Shown piece after piece: positions 19,831 through 28,837 of a stretch of 64,000 bases of DNA; within the stretch, counting starts at the first letter, position 1, and every line of letters begins with the position of its first letter. A program made the position numbers and the translations under genes. The notes under the pieces are model-generated. The model saw only the letters and a list, made by a program, of their open reading frames with translations. It ran no database searches and had not been told where the DNA came from. The stretch comes from Cellvibrio sp. (GTDB taxonomy: Bacteria > Pseudomonadota > Gammaproteobacteria > Pseudomonadales > Cellvibrionaceae): contig JADJRD010000001.1 in NCBI GenBank assembly GCA_016712405.1, positions 496,001-560,000 of the forward strand. Direction: 5' to 3'.

Positions 19831-20091
19831 TTAACTTATTCTTTTACTTCTATTCTTTCTGATTTTTCGAATCACGAATGTATATTCTTTTTCTATTTCC
19901 GCTTGACTCACCAAATCGTGCCCCAAAAAACTACAAAATTTCGGAATATCACGTTTAGTCGAGGGATCTGTTGCCCTTACCTCTATCAAATCTCCGCTGT
20001 TAACTTCTTTAACAGCTTTATGCAACATCATCACCGGTTCAGGGCACAATAATCCTGTTGCATCTAAATATCTATTAATTGTCTGGTTCAT
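19831..20091 (-). CDS. tusA: Sulfur carrier protein TusA
   Basis: 86 residues. The sulfur-accepting Cys16 lies in the CPxP motif LLCPEPVMMLHKAVKEV. TusA relays sulfur from IscS to TusBCD for 2-thiouridine formation at tRNA wobble positions, upstream of the MnmC-modified nucleoside also encoded in this window. The RATDPSTKRDIPKFCSFLGH segment is the family's standard second half. Size is canonical and no partners lie next to it. Confidence 0.93.
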   Translation of the reverse strand: MNQTINRYLDATGLLCPEPVMMLHKAVKEVNSGDLIEVRATDPSTKRDIPKFCSFLGHDLVSQAEIEKEYTFVIRKIRKNRSKRIS

Positions 20092-20214
20092 AGCTTAAAA
20101 ACGTCTATAGATTGACCTGCAAAATTGCAAACTCTTGCTATGCTTTCTCACAAGGGAAGTTAATTTGATTAGCCATGCAGTACATCATTTAAACCTACCG
20201 GAGATGCCCGTTAG

Positions 20215-20616
20215 ATGTCGCAACTTCAAATGCAAGATTATATGCCTTCTGACTTCTTTAGTCGTCAAACACTTGAAAAAAGTATTCATCTGTTAAAAAA
20301 AGATCACTCGGCACTTGCACACTGCATCCTGAATGCCTTAGAGCAAACCCCTATAGTGCCTTATGAAAACCTGGTTTTTGTTTATACCGGTGAAATGGTC
20401 TCCAACACTGAGCTGATTGAAAAACTTAAACCGCATGTCATAGGCCGGATTGTTTCTTGTTTAACTGATATAGGTCAAAAAATTCTGATGGATAAGAAAA
20501 CATCGGACAAAGACATTCTCAGTTTGCGCAGTATCATTGAAGACTGGATGCAATTAATGGAATGGATTTTATCCAGAACCAATACCGACCAACAAGATTG
20601 CACGAATTATCAATAA
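20215..20616 (+). CDS. Hypothetical protein
   Basis: 133 residues, ATG start with a CCGGAG ribosome site about ten bases upstream. Predicted soluble and largely helical (for example LEKSIHLLKKDHSALAHCIL). No recognised domain, signal peptide or metal motif. It is convergent with rlmM with only 11 bases between the stops. Coding status rests on length, start signal and codon pattern. Confidence 0.55.
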   Translation: MSQLQMQDYMPSDFFSRQTLEKSIHLLKKDHSALAHCILNALEQTPIVPYENLVFVYTGEMVSNTELIEKLKPHVIGRIVSCLTDIGQKILMDKKTSDKDILSLRSIIEDWMQLMEWILSRTNTDQQDCTNYQ

Positions 20617-20627
20617 CCTCATCACTT

Positions 20628-21680
20628 TCATATTAACGAGATAAATCCTGTCACCTCTTCACGATCATGAAATAATTGTTTGAATTGCAAATTCACTTGA
20701 ATTTGTTTGCTTTTTAAAGCCGACACAATTTTTTCATGACAGAGATTAACTTCGTGATATCGCTGTTTCATCGGCAGTTTTAAATTAAATACGGCATATC
20801 GGCAATGGCCTTTTGCAAACCATTGTGTGATCAAACTGGATGTACGTGCGGGTTTGTCGACTATATCGCAAACCAACCAATCGACCGGCTTCTTGGGTTC
20901 AAACAAAAAACCATCTTCTTTTATGTGTGTAACCAAACCGGAATCCATTAACTCGACATTCATCGGCCCATTGTCAATCGCTTGCACATAAATACTGCGC
21001 TGCACTAATTGCCAAGTCCAACCGCCGGGTGCCGCACCCAAATCAACAGCTTTCATACCAGGCGCTAATAAGTCATCCCACTTTTCAGCAGGAATAAAAT
21101 GATGCCAGGCTTCTTCTAACTTTAAGGTGGCACGACTGGGGGCAGATTTGGGTAAACGTAAACGCGGAATACCCATAGCCCACTGCGATGCATTTTGAAT
21201 CGGACTTACCCCTAAATAGGCTTGTTGCGTGGACACAAATAATAAATGCATTCGCCATTGGGATTTAGCGGCAACACGTTGTTTTTTTTCCAAAGCTTTG
21301 ACAAAAGGAACAGAAAATTTATTGCCCAACACTAATAATTCTTTTCCAGTATTGGTATCTGGTGTTTCGACAATCACTTCGCGAGAAACCGGCAAAGTTT
21401 CAACAACCGCTAAGAGTGGTGTTAATCGATCATTCACAGGCAAATTGTCTTGCAAACCTGCGCACACAAACCACTGCCGAATAAAAATCAAACGTTGAAA
21501 ATTCAGTTTTTGTATAAGTGCTAATGCGCCTTCAGGTTCATGAGTGAAAAACAGTACATAAGCAGATGCATCCAACACTTTGCTGTATCCATAAATCTGC
21601 AATTGATGCGCTTTATCAGTAATTTCGGCGGCAGCTTCTTTTTCAAAACCAATACGACAGTGTAAGAATAGACAATTCAA
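20628..21680 (-). CDS. rlmM: 23S rRNA 2'-O-ribose C2498 methyltransferase RlmM
   Basis: About 350 residues. The protein has an N-terminal THUMP-like part starting NCLFLHCRIGFEKEAAAEI and a C-terminal RrmJ-type methyltransferase with SAM site AVDLGAAPGGWTWQL and catalytic segment DWLVCDIV. Lysine in FNLKLPM completes the K-D-K-E set expected of this 2'-O-methyltransferase family. The start is set at TTG 21680 because AAAGG lies seven bases upstream and this gives the family's usual first residues; the longer frame begins at TTG 21704. Known role: methylation of C2498 in the peptidyl-transferase region. Confidence 0.9.
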   Translation of the reverse strand: MNCLFLHCRIGFEKEAAAEITDKAHQLQIYGYSKVLDASAYVLFFTHEPEGALALIQKLNFQRLIFIRQWFVCAGLQDNLPVNDRLTPLLAVVETLPVSREVIVETPDTNTGKELLVLGNKFSVPFVKALEKKQRVAAKSQWRMHLLFVSTQQAYLGVSPIQNASQWAMGIPRLRLPKSAPSRATLKLEEAWHHFIPAEKWDDLLAPGMKAVDLGAAPGGWTWQLVQRSIYVQAIDNGPMNVELMDSGLVTHIKEDGFLFEPKKPVDWLVCDIVDKPARTSSLITQWFAKGHCRYAVFNLKLPMKQRYHEVNLCHEKIVSALKSKQIQVNLQFKQLFHDREEVTGFISLI

Positions 21681-21716
21681 ATGGGTAACCTTTTTAATCA
21701 ACAAAAAAGACGCAAA

Positions 21717-22112
21717 TTAGGATTCTTTCAGATTATTAAATTTTTCCAATTCAATATTAATCGCGTTAGTGGAAACGTTGACTTCATAAAAGGAAAACAA
21801 TAAGGAGATAACTAACAAAATTAAACTCACCGCAAACAGATAAGCACCCACTACAACCCACCCCAGGAGCAAGGAAAACATCGAAAGCGTACAAAACACA
21901 AAAGACAAAACCCCAAATGCCTGCATCCTACGAATGACTTGCAGTCGTTTTCGCAAATTATGAATCTGCCGTAAGATTACATCTTGAGTGGAAGCATTTT
22001 CAACATGACTTAATTGACGAATCACATTCGCTAACACAACAAAACGATTGGTGTATGCCAGCATTAATAACGAAATCGCCGGGAATAATAAACTCGGTGT
22101 AGTCACTGACAT
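21717..22112 (-). CDS. DUF2721 family membrane protein
   Basis: 131 residues from ATG 22112 with GGA a few bases upstream; a TTG frame from 22148 would overlap mshQ. The sequence shows one N-terminal helix (LLFPAISLLMLAYTNRF), a cytoplasmic helical stretch rich in Arg/Gln and two tightly spaced C-terminal helices. This pattern (SLLMLAYTNRFVVLANVIRQL) is DUF2721. Function is not known. It follows mshQ by 17 bases and may ride on the MSHA transcript. Confidence 0.8.
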   Translation of the reverse strand: MSVTTPSLLFPAISLLMLAYTNRFVVLANVIRQLSHVENASTQDVILRQIHNLRKRLQVIRRMQAFGVLSFVFCTLSMFSLLLGWVVVGAYLFAVSLILLVISLLFSFYEVNVSTNAINIELEKFNNLKES

Positions 22113-22129
22113 TTCCAGTGCGGGAATAC

Positions 22130-25100
22130 TCAAAAGATTTCTCTCCAATAAATAATTCTGTCATGACCGCGATAGGAACCAAACCCTATATTGGCATTGG
22201 GCAATTGGGTGTCATCTGTGTAATCACCATTTTGGTTCCAATCAAAACGCAGCCAAGGATAAGCGGTTAAATCTACCCGCACAACAAAAGATCCCGTTCC
22301 TGCTCCCGGTGCAGTGAAATACTGACCTGCATTCCCTGAACTGAATAAGACAGTACTCGCTCCCAGGTTTTGATATTGCCCTTGCGTTGACCCACCCGAC
22401 AAAGGCACTACTAAATTGCCGGCAATCGCAATACTGCCCTGGGGAAAGGTAATGCTGCTACGATCAATTGCCGTACAAAAATCCAAACTGTTTTGTTGCC
22501 AATAAGCACCTGTCCAATATTCGGTGGCAAAATTCACCGGCAAGTTTGAGGTTTCAGGGCCGAACGCATCGTCCAGTTTTAATCGGCCAAAGCGTAAGTC
22601 GAGTGGAGTTGTACTCAGTTGTATTGCATTACAACTCGCACCTGAACAACTACCACTGCTAGTTGCATTCATATTTCGTCCACTCAACTCACGCGAATCA
22701 AATGCATCGGTAAGATTCAATCCAAAATGCAATTGCGAGTAAGGGCCGTCCGGTGAAATGGCACGCGAAAAACTGGCATTGGTGTTAATCGACAACACGC
22801 CTGAAGACCAGACTTTCGGTAAGCTTTCAATCACACGTGAACTTAATGAACCACCATTGGCTGCATCAGCATTTTCTGCTTGATAATTCAGAACAGGTGC
22901 ATTGCTGGTGTAATAATCGGGCCCATAATTGGTGACAACCGTTCCTGACGCACTCAAGGCTTGAAGCTGATAACTTAGCGCAATATTGGGTTGGGACATG
23001 TAAGAAAAGGCAGCGCAACTGTTAGTCACCGATTGACTGACCATCGCAAATCGATCGGGATAAAAACGCCCGACAGTGCCTGTTGTAATGTAGTCAGGCG
23101 CCCCCGCCCCCAAATAATCGTTGTCAAACAGCTCGGGGCGCATTGTCAAACTGCCCACTTGATTCCACAGGACATTGGTATTTTCAAAACTACCTGCCGG
23201 TGTGGTGCTGGTAAAACTACCACTATTAGCATTAGTCAATGGTGTCGGTGTGCCGCTAGCCGGATGCACCATTGCCATCTCTTTCAAGAGAAGGTTGTTT
23301 TCAGAGGGGGATTCACGACCAAAATTAGGTGTAGGTTGTAAATTTGCATTTTGTGCTTGCACCACAACACGGAAAGGAGAGCCGGCTGCAACAAACCCGG
23401 CAGCAGCACCTGCAGCATTAGTTCCCCCGGGATTACTGGTACCCCCGGATGTTTGTACCAAACTCACCGCAAGGCGTTCAGGCCTAACCACAAAATTATC
23501 GCTGGAGCCAGTCAAAGTAATCGCAGGATCATTACCGGAAGCGGTCAGAGGCAGCGATGCATGCAAACGAATTCGCCCCACATCCGTATAGTTAAATGGA
23601 ATGGAAGCTTCCCCATTGGCATTGAAAGTCAGGGACACAGGTGTATAGCCAATACTCGCACCTGAGTTATTTGCGGCGATCGAGGTACCCGAAACGGTAA
23701 AGGTTTGCCCAGCAATACAACTGGTGGGGTTTACACATTCATATCCCAAATTGACATTCCGTGTTCCCACTACCCTCGCCTCACAGGCACCGGTATTAGT
23801 ATTCGTTCGGACAGCTTTCAAAATAGGAGTTGTCGCGTTTACGCCCGCCCTTTGATTGGCAATCGGTAAAACACCTCCAGTCGCGTTGTAAAACTTCAAC
23901 CCCGTATCCACAAAACTGATGGCGGGATCAAAACTCGCTGATTCACTTCTTGTCCCATCCGATACATTGATATTGAGATTTGCCGCCGTGGTTTGCCGTA
24001 AATAAGCAACAAAAGAGGTTTCCGTACCCGCAAACGTGTAGGACGCGGCACTCCAACTGGCTGTTGCAGGTGCAGTTGAAAGATTGACCTGAGTACCTGC
24101 ATCCGGCGCCACCAAGGTTCCGGTGGAGTCATAAGCGCTGATCGTGATGGGCTCGGCACTACAGGTTAACCCGGTTCCACTGTGGGAAATGCCGTAATAA
24201 CTGACTGTTGCGGGACAGGCCACAATCGGCGAAAAAGTCGAATCACTGGGCCTGCGCCAACCTAATGAAATGACAGCATAACCGCCTCGCTCATAAAATT
24301 CCAATCGAACCGGGTAAGTCATCCCTGCCGTCAGTGCTAGGTTGCCACTGGTATCGGTCGCCACTGAGTGGTCAGTCCAATTATTAATGACCTGTTGATT
24401 GTTTACCCACAGGCGCACACCATCATCAGATAAGGTTTGGAATTGGTAATTTCCGGTCGCATTTACTTTCAATGTAGCATCCCAACGAACGGAAAAGTTG
24501 TCTCCCGTTAAGCCTGTAACGCCTGTAGTTCCTGTACTCCAGTCATAATCGATAACAGACTCTTGACGAGTGGCGGCAGGTGAGCCCGATAAGTTGATGT
24601 TATTAAAGTATTGCGCGGTAGCATTACCAGAAAAACCACTGCTACAGGTTTGAGTGGGCAGTGCGCAATAATTTGCAGTACTGGGATTAGGATCAGCGGC
24701 CGTCCCTAAATTGCTAAAGCTACTCGTTCCTGGTGGACTCCAGAGCAAACGAATGACTGACGAGCCACTATTTTCGTAATATTCCAACTGGATGCTGTAG
24801 GCATAACCTGCTTCCAGGGTAATACTCGAACTGGTGTTGGTTGCACTGGCGTGATCCGTCCAATTGTTGATGACTTGTTGACCATTGACCCACAAACGCA
24901 CCCCATCGTCAGACACTGTCTGGAAACGGTAAGAACCTGTTGTCGGTGCCCGCAGTTGTCCTGTCCATCGTACTGAAAATTGATTATTGCCCAAACCACC
25001 TACACCGGGATTACCTGCCCCCCAATTGAAGTCGACACTGGTATCGGTTCTTGTACCGGCTGCAGCACCCGCCAAGGTCATATTGTTGAAATAGGCTCCT

Positions 25101-26125
25101 GACAATCCACCGATCAACCCAGTAGTACAAACAGGCGGTGAGGCGTTACAGGCATTTGCCGGTGTTGACCCAGGAGAACAAGTACCGTATACCGCGCCAC
25201 CGTTGGTGACATTAACAGTGGAATAGCCCGGCGTAGTGAGTGTCCCGTACACGGTAGAGCCGTTAACCGTAATAGCGCCCGAGGTTGAGGTGATATTTAC
25301 TGATGAGGAAGCAGAACCGATGCTACTTCCGCTTTGAATGGTGACACTACTCGCACCGGAAATACTGCCGCTCGTCATAGTGACTCCGGAGAGTGTCATC
25401 ACATTGTTGGATGTCATCACAAAATTTCCAGTAAGGGTTCCACCCGTAAGCGACATACCCGACTGTGCTGTTGCACCGCCACTCAAATTTGTGCCATTGG
25501 TGGTGATAGTGTTATTGCCGCTGGTGACAAGCCCTGTGACAGCACCTCCAGTCAGGTTTACCGTTCCATTCGTTGTCAAAGTACCGGTAATACTGGTACC
25601 GACCAGAGTGATATTGCCACTCGATGCAGTGACGTTTCCATAAAGATTATTAGTACCTGATGAGGTGATGGTGCCGTAATTCGATGTGAGATTAATTGAA
25701 GTAGAGACACTGCCAATCGTATTGTTATTCAACACAAAACCATTGTTAGCACTAATCGTAATTGCAGAGCTGGATGTAAGAATATCACCAGATGCCAAAG
25801 TGACTCGACCATTGCCAGTGCATGTATAAGTAGAACCACTAACACTCCAGCTGGTGTTACAGGGTGGATAAGTTCCACTCGTAAGATTGTAAGTCGCCGC
25901 ATGTGCGTTGATTGCCAATAATAATGCAAAGCAAATGGATCCCTGCCTTCGCAGGGATGACGAGAGGTGGCCTATGAATGACGAAACGTGTCGAATGAAT
26001 GATGAAACGTGTCGAATGAATGATGAAACCTGTCGAATGGATGACAGATTTTTTCGATCACCGTCATTCCTGCGAAGGCAGGAATCCAGAGACTTTATTA
26101 AGCCAATTAGCCTAAAAACATTCAT
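22130..26125 (-). CDS. mshQ: MshQ-like MSHA adhesin/tip protein with in-frame repeat insertion in its signal peptide
   Basis: 1331 residues, last msh gene. After the signal region come about 250 residues of short Thr/Ser/Gly/Asn repeats resembling a beta-solenoid. Then two PA14-like domains follow (about 340-480 and 490-630, each with FNN...LSG and a DDGVRLWVN motif). The long C-terminal part is typical of MshQ (DUF6701-like). PA14 domains often bind glycans, so a surface adhesive role is inferred. The start ATG 26125 overlaps the mshP stop as ATGA. Residues about 11-64 are encoded by a palindromic repeat cassette that separates MNVFRLIGLI from CFALLLAINAHA; joined, those two pieces would form a normal signal peptide. 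Gene identity is firm from position and C-terminus; the PA14 assignment is from motif reading. Confidence 0.8.
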   Translation of the reverse strand: MNVFRLIGLIKSLDSCLRRNDGDRKNLSSIRQVSSFIRHVSSFIRHVSSFIGHLSSSLRRQGSICFALLLAINAHAATYNLTSGTYPPCNTSWSVSGSTYTCTGNGRVTLASGDILTSSSAITISANNGFVLNNNTIGSVSTSINLTSNYGTITSSGTNNLYGNVTASSGNITLVGTSITGTLTTNGTVNLTGGAVTGLVTSGNNTITTNGTNLSGGATAQSGMSLTGGTLTGNFVMTSNNVMTLSGVTMTSGSISGASSVTIQSGSSIGSASSSVNITSTSGAITVNGSTVYGTLTTPGYSTVNVTNGGAVYGTCSPGSTPANACNASPPVCTTGLIGGLSGAYFNNMTLAGAAAGTRTDTSVDFNWGAGNPGVGGLGNNQFSVRWTGQLRAPTTGSYRFQTVSDDGVRLWVNGQQVINNWTDHASATNTSSSITLEAGYAYSIQLEYYENSGSSVIRLLWSPPGTSSFSNLGTAADPNPSTANYCALPTQTCSSGFSGNATAQYFNNINLSGSPAATRQESVIDYDWSTGTTGVTGLTGDNFSVRWDATLKVNATGNYQFQTLSDDGVRLWVNNQQVINNWTDHSVATDTSGNLALTAGMTYPVRLEFYERGGYAVISLGWRRPSDSTFSPIVACPATVSYYGISHSGTGLTCSAEPITISAYDSTGTLVAPDAGTQVNLSTAPATASWSAASYTFAGTETSFVAYLRQTTAANLNINVSDGTRSESASFDPAISFVDTGLKFYNATGGVLPIANQRAGVNATTPILKAVRTNTNTGACEARVVGTRNVNLGYECVNPTSCIAGQTFTVSGTSIAANNSGASIGYTPVSLTFNANGEASIPFNYTDVGRIRLHASLPLTASGNDPAITLTGSSDNFVVRPERLAVSLVQTSGGTSNPGGTNAAGAAAGFVAAGSPFRVVVQAQNANLQPTPNFGRESPSENNLLLKEMAMVHPASGTPTPLTNANSGSFTSTTPAGSFENTNVLWNQVGSLTMRPELFDNDYLGAGAPDYITTGTVGRFYPDRFAMVSQSVTNSCAAFSYMSQPNIALSYQLQALSASGTVVTNYGPDYYTSNAPVLNYQAENADAANGGSLSSRVIESLPKVWSSGVLSINTNASFSRAISPDGPYSQLHFGLNLTDAFDSRELSGRNMNATSSGSCSGASCNAIQLSTTPLDLRFGRLKLDDAFGPETSNLPVNFATEYWTGAYWQQNSLDFCTAIDRSSITFPQGSIAIAGNLVVPLSGGSTQGQYQNLGASTVLFSSGNAGQYFTAPGAGTGSFVVRVDLTAYPWLRFDWNQNGDYTDDTQLPNANIGFGSYRGHDRIIYWREIF
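25936..25963. repeat. Palindromic repeat, family A, copy 1
   Basis: Core CCTGCCTTCGCAGGG, self-complementary with short flanks GGAT and GATGACG. It pairs as an inverted copy with 26062-26095 and encodes part of the N-terminus of MshQ in frame. Such GCGAAGGC palindromes are common dispersed elements in proteobacteria. Confidence 0.8.
25977..26040. repeat. 21-bp tandem repeats inside mshQ
   Basis: Two perfect-length 21-base units (GAATGAATGATGAAACGTGTC type), plus a shorter 17-base unit before and a partial one after. On the minus strand they encode repeats of SSFIRHV. They fill the space between the two inverted family-A palindromes. Confidence 0.8.
26062..26095. repeat. Palindromic repeat, family A, copy 2
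   Basis: Core CCTGCGAAGGCAGG with flanks CGTCATT and AATCCAG, in inverted orientation to copy 1. Together they delimit a 160-base cassette lodged in the mshQ signal-peptide region. Confidence 0.8.
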
Positions 26126-26628
26126 CACTCTTGCTCCAAATAAGCACTGGCCTGAATTTGGCGCGAAGCATTGATCGAACCCGCATCACATGACGCATTA
26201 CTGGTAATGGTGTAAATACTGGTGTGAGTGCTAGCCGTTGCAGAATAATTTGCTGCAGTCGCTGCATTACAGGCTTGATTATTTTGGTAAACGCAAGCAC
26301 AACTCACTTGTGATTGACACAATTGCAAACCATCAATTGCAGAAAAATCATAAGTTGTCGCCAAGGCTGCGCAACGTCCGTCTGCCGCTTGTCTTGAACT
26401 GGCGTCAGGGAAAAATAGCGTTTGCATTGCCCGTTGGGTTGAGGTTTCTGCCGCATAAAAAGCTGGTGTACTTAATAACTCTGGCGTAAACCCTTGATGA
26501 GATAAAGTAGAGCTGCGAGTTAACGCCAAAGCCATAAAACCCATCACCCCCACAAGAAAAATCGCCAGCGGAATTAAAAACCCCTGTTGGCGATTAATGA
26601 AGTTAACGTTGATGGATTTAGGGTACAT
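26125..26628 (-). CDS. mshP: MshP-like pilus assembly protein
   Basis: 167 residues. The N-terminus NRQQGFLIPLAIFLVGVMGFMAL is a PilX/PulK-like membrane helix after a Gln-Gly, reminiscent of a prepilin but without the canonical FTLIE. The rest is extracytoplasmic with several cysteines (C-x-C and CNAAT regions). Position between mshO and mshQ matches MshP. It overlaps mshO by 11 bases and mshQ by ATGA. Role in pilus assembly is by analogy. Confidence 0.75.
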   Translation of the reverse strand: MYPKSINVNFINRQQGFLIPLAIFLVGVMGFMALALTRSSTLSHQGFTPELLSTPAFYAAETSTQRAMQTLFFPDASSRQAADGRCAALATTYDFSAIDGLQLCQSQVSCACVYQNNQACNAATAANYSATASTHTSIYTITSNASCDAGSINASRQIQASAYLEQE

Positions 26629-27540
26629 TTCGAATCATCACCTGTTGAGAAAAATCCAGCGATTGCCCATCAGCAGAAAAAGTGAATTGCATTTGGATCA
26701 CGGTATTTCGATTGTCGCTTGCCGCAGTTAAATTAAAAGGTGTTACTGCAGCGACTTCGCTAGCCAATAAATGATGACTGGACGCAGTATTGATACTGCT
26801 AGAAACCAAAGATTGATTATCGAAAAATTTTAATTGATTGTTGTCGACACAAAACGCCTGCGGCGAATTCAATAGATAAAATCGTTTGTTGATTGAATTT
26901 CGCTGCCAGGTTTTGCTTGTACCTAAAGTCACACTGGTCGTCGTTCGTGATGTAACACTGGCGATGGATAAATTTGCTCCACCGTAAATTTCTGTTGGCG
27001 ACATAGCACCAATGGTTAAATAATTCGCTGATCCAAAATCAATTTGATGCGGTGCTACCGTAATGCTCGATTGTGCCGCTGCTCCATTCTGAGTATCGGC
27101 AACGGATTCAAATAAAATCCGCCTGATGCAATCGGCGTAAATTCAATGCACTGCCCCGAATTCACCACACGAATAGAATAAGGCAATGCGGAACGCAATT
27201 GTCGTGACATTCTTTCCAATGCTTGCCGCGCATGCATGGTCAATTTTGCTCTCGCCTGAGTTTGTTGATAAGACTGCGAGGTTTTTACTGCGAAAGACAC
27301 GCCGATGCTCGAAATAATACCCAGAATGACTACCACGGTAATCAATTCGATCAATGAAAAACCTTTTTGTTTATTACAAAATGAACTGTAATACTCTCTG
27401 CAAACCCCACCGTTACCCCTGCGCGTCCTACCGTCATCCCTGCGAAGGCAGGGATCTAGCCGTTTGCTAAAGTCACTGGATTCCTGCCTTCGCAGGAATG
27501 ACGAAAATTCTCGCAGGAATGATGATGATCTAGAAATCAT
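26618..27540 (-). CDS. mshO: MshO-like minor prepilin (frameshifted, with repeat insertion in leader)
   Basis: Two frames, 27055-27540 and 26618-27004, form one gene of about 307 residues. The prepilin motif QKGFSLIELITVVVILG is intact, as is a typical first helix. The first frame runs well to CIEFTPIASGG. Adding one T to the T4 run (plus-strand A-run 27113-27116) continues as FLFESVADTQNGAAAQ and reads through to the second frame. The leader before the cleavage Gly is about 60 residues instead of the usual short one because a family-A palindrome pair (27432-27504) is translated in it. ATG 27540 overlaps the mshD stop. Confidence 0.75.
27432..27504. repeat. Inverted pair of family-A palindromes in the mshO leader
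   Basis: Two copies of the CCTGCGAAGGCAGG-type palindrome, at about 27432-27458 and 27476-27504, in opposite orientation with about 17 bases between. They are read in frame in mshO (peptides FLRRQESS and DPCLRRDDG). Confidence 0.8.
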
Positions 27541-27989
27541 TAAAAATTCGCTCGTTCGGCGGTTAATAAAATACTGCTGGAATCAGGTGCGGTTACGCGC
27601 ACTTGAATGGTTTTTCGATTATTCGCTGTGGCGACTGTCACTAGTCGCTCATATCCAGTGAAAGGCGTATCCGATTGATTGTGGAAATCATCCACATCAT
27701 TCATGTCAGCATCGGGCGTGTTATTGCATGCGGGTGCGCTCGTTGAACCGCAAGCAGGAACTCCACCCGTGGGTGTCGCCGCATCGTATTTCAATGCCAA
27801 CACTTGATCCATTTTGGCTTGCGCTAAATTTAATGATTTTTGTCGAATCAAAGGCTCGGCACTTTTCATCACACTTTGATTGTAGGCTGCAGTCAAAACG
27901 GTTAATGCAATGCTCACCACCACGATGAAGACAATCATTTCCATCAATGTCACACCACGATTTCTTTTAAAATAAATTTTAATGTGCAT
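27540..27989 (-). CDS. mshD: MshD-like minor prepilin
   Basis: 149 residues from ATG 27989. Prepilin motif RNRGVTLMEMIVFIVVVSIAL with Glu at +5, then a soluble pilin-like domain with two cysteines close together (PACGSTSAPAC). Position after mshC fits MshD. The start lies inside the 3' end of mshC; stop overlaps the mshO start. Expected to be processed by a prepilin peptidase and to join the MSHA pilus in low amount. Confidence 0.8.
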   Translation of the reverse strand: MHIKIYFKRNRGVTLMEMIVFIVVVSIALTVLTAAYNQSVMKSAEPLIRQKSLNLAQAKMDQVLALKYDAATPTGGVPACGSTSAPACNNTPDADMNDVDDFHNQSDTPFTGYERLVTVATANNRKTIQVRVTAPDSSSILLTAERANF

Positions 27990-28419
27990 AACCACTTGCC
28001 TCGATATTCACTGAAGCGGAATAAACACCATCAGCAGTTTGCACTTGGATGCTACCTGGGGAGGTTCTGCCTAATTTATCGTAACTATGGGTTGGGGATG
28101 TTGATATCAATGAAATTCCGGTGGGCATATCGAGCGGATAAAAACCGGAATCCAATTTCACCGAGACGCCATTTTCTCTTACATCAATAGCGCCAGCACT
28201 GACACTAACTTGAATGTTGCTACGTGACATAGCCAATTGTTGCGCAAAAAACAAAGCCGCGATGACATCATCGCGGCTTGCTTGAACTCGTGAAGCACCT
28301 ACAGCATTAATGCGTGAGAACAATACCACCGACATAACACCCAACAAGGTAATAACGACTACTAATTCTAGCAGCGTAAAGCCTCTATCTTTATTACGCG
28401 GATAATTTCTCTCACACAT
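27979..28419 (-). CDS. mshC: MshC-like minor prepilin (GspH-type)
   Basis: 146 residues. Short positively charged leader then KDRGFTLLELVVVITLLGVMS, a classical type IV prepilin cleavage site. The following GspH-like domain lacks the disulfide loop of major pilins. AAAGG lies seven bases before ATG. It is the first minor prepilin after mshA, matching MshC. Confidence 0.82.
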   Translation of the reverse strand: MCERNYPRNKDRGFTLLELVVVITLLGVMSVVLFSRINAVGASRVQASRDDVIAALFFAQQLAMSRSNIQVSVSAGAIDVRENGVSVKLDSGFYPLDMPTGISLISTSPTHSYDKLGRTSPGSIQVQTADGVYSASVNIEASGYAH

Positions 28420-28444
28420 TCGATACCTTTACATCAAAACCTTA

Positions 28445-28837
28445 TTAAGGCGCATTAATTCCTTGAAAGGTTGCAGTTTTTGAGCTGGAGTTCTGCCTCA
28501 AGGTGCAAGCAGCAGTGTCGCCCAATGCACTACCAAGATCAGCAGGAGTCACTGTATAAGCGACGGTGTCATAGCCTCCAATCAGTATCAAATTGACATC
28601 GGTACAGTTTGCGACGGCTACATGAGGGGTGCCTAAAACACCAGCAGAAGTTGCAACTGCAGCGGCATAGTTCATTGCCATTGCACTACCCATATTACCT
28701 GCCATTGCCTCTACTGCTGCATCCTCAGCGCCTTCGGACATATCAATAAAACGCGGAAGCGCAGTGGCAGCCAAAATACCTAAAATCACAATAACTGCGA
28801 TCAATTCAACAAGAGTAAAACCGGTTTGCTTTTTCAT
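28445..28837 (-). CDS. mshA: MSHA major pilin MshA
   Basis: 130 residues from ATG 28837, preceded by GGAG. The short leader MKKQTG is followed by FTLVELIAVIVILGILAATALPRFI, with Gly-1 and Glu+5 for prepilin peptidase cleavage. Two C-terminal-half cysteines (VANCTDV and DTAACTL) can form the pilin disulfide. About 236 bases separate it from mshG, room for its own promoter, as expected for the highly expressed subunit. mshB and mshF seen in vibrios are absent here. Confidence 0.9.
   Translation of the reverse strand: MKKQTGFTLVELIAVIVILGILAATALPRFIDMSEGAEDAAVEAMAGNMGSAMAMNYAAAVATSAGVLGTPHVAVANCTDVNLILIGGYDTVAYTVTPADLGSALGDTAACTLRQNSSSKTATFQGINAP

Noticed and set aside
23175..23665. Plus-strand open frames opposite mshQ
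   Set aside because: They are shadows of a biased coding sequence (Thr/Gly/Ser-rich) on the other strand, with no ribosome sites or recognisable proteins.
25977..26040. CRISPR array from the regular 21-bp repeats
   Set aside because: Units are directly adjacent with no spacers and lie inside a coding frame between palindromes.
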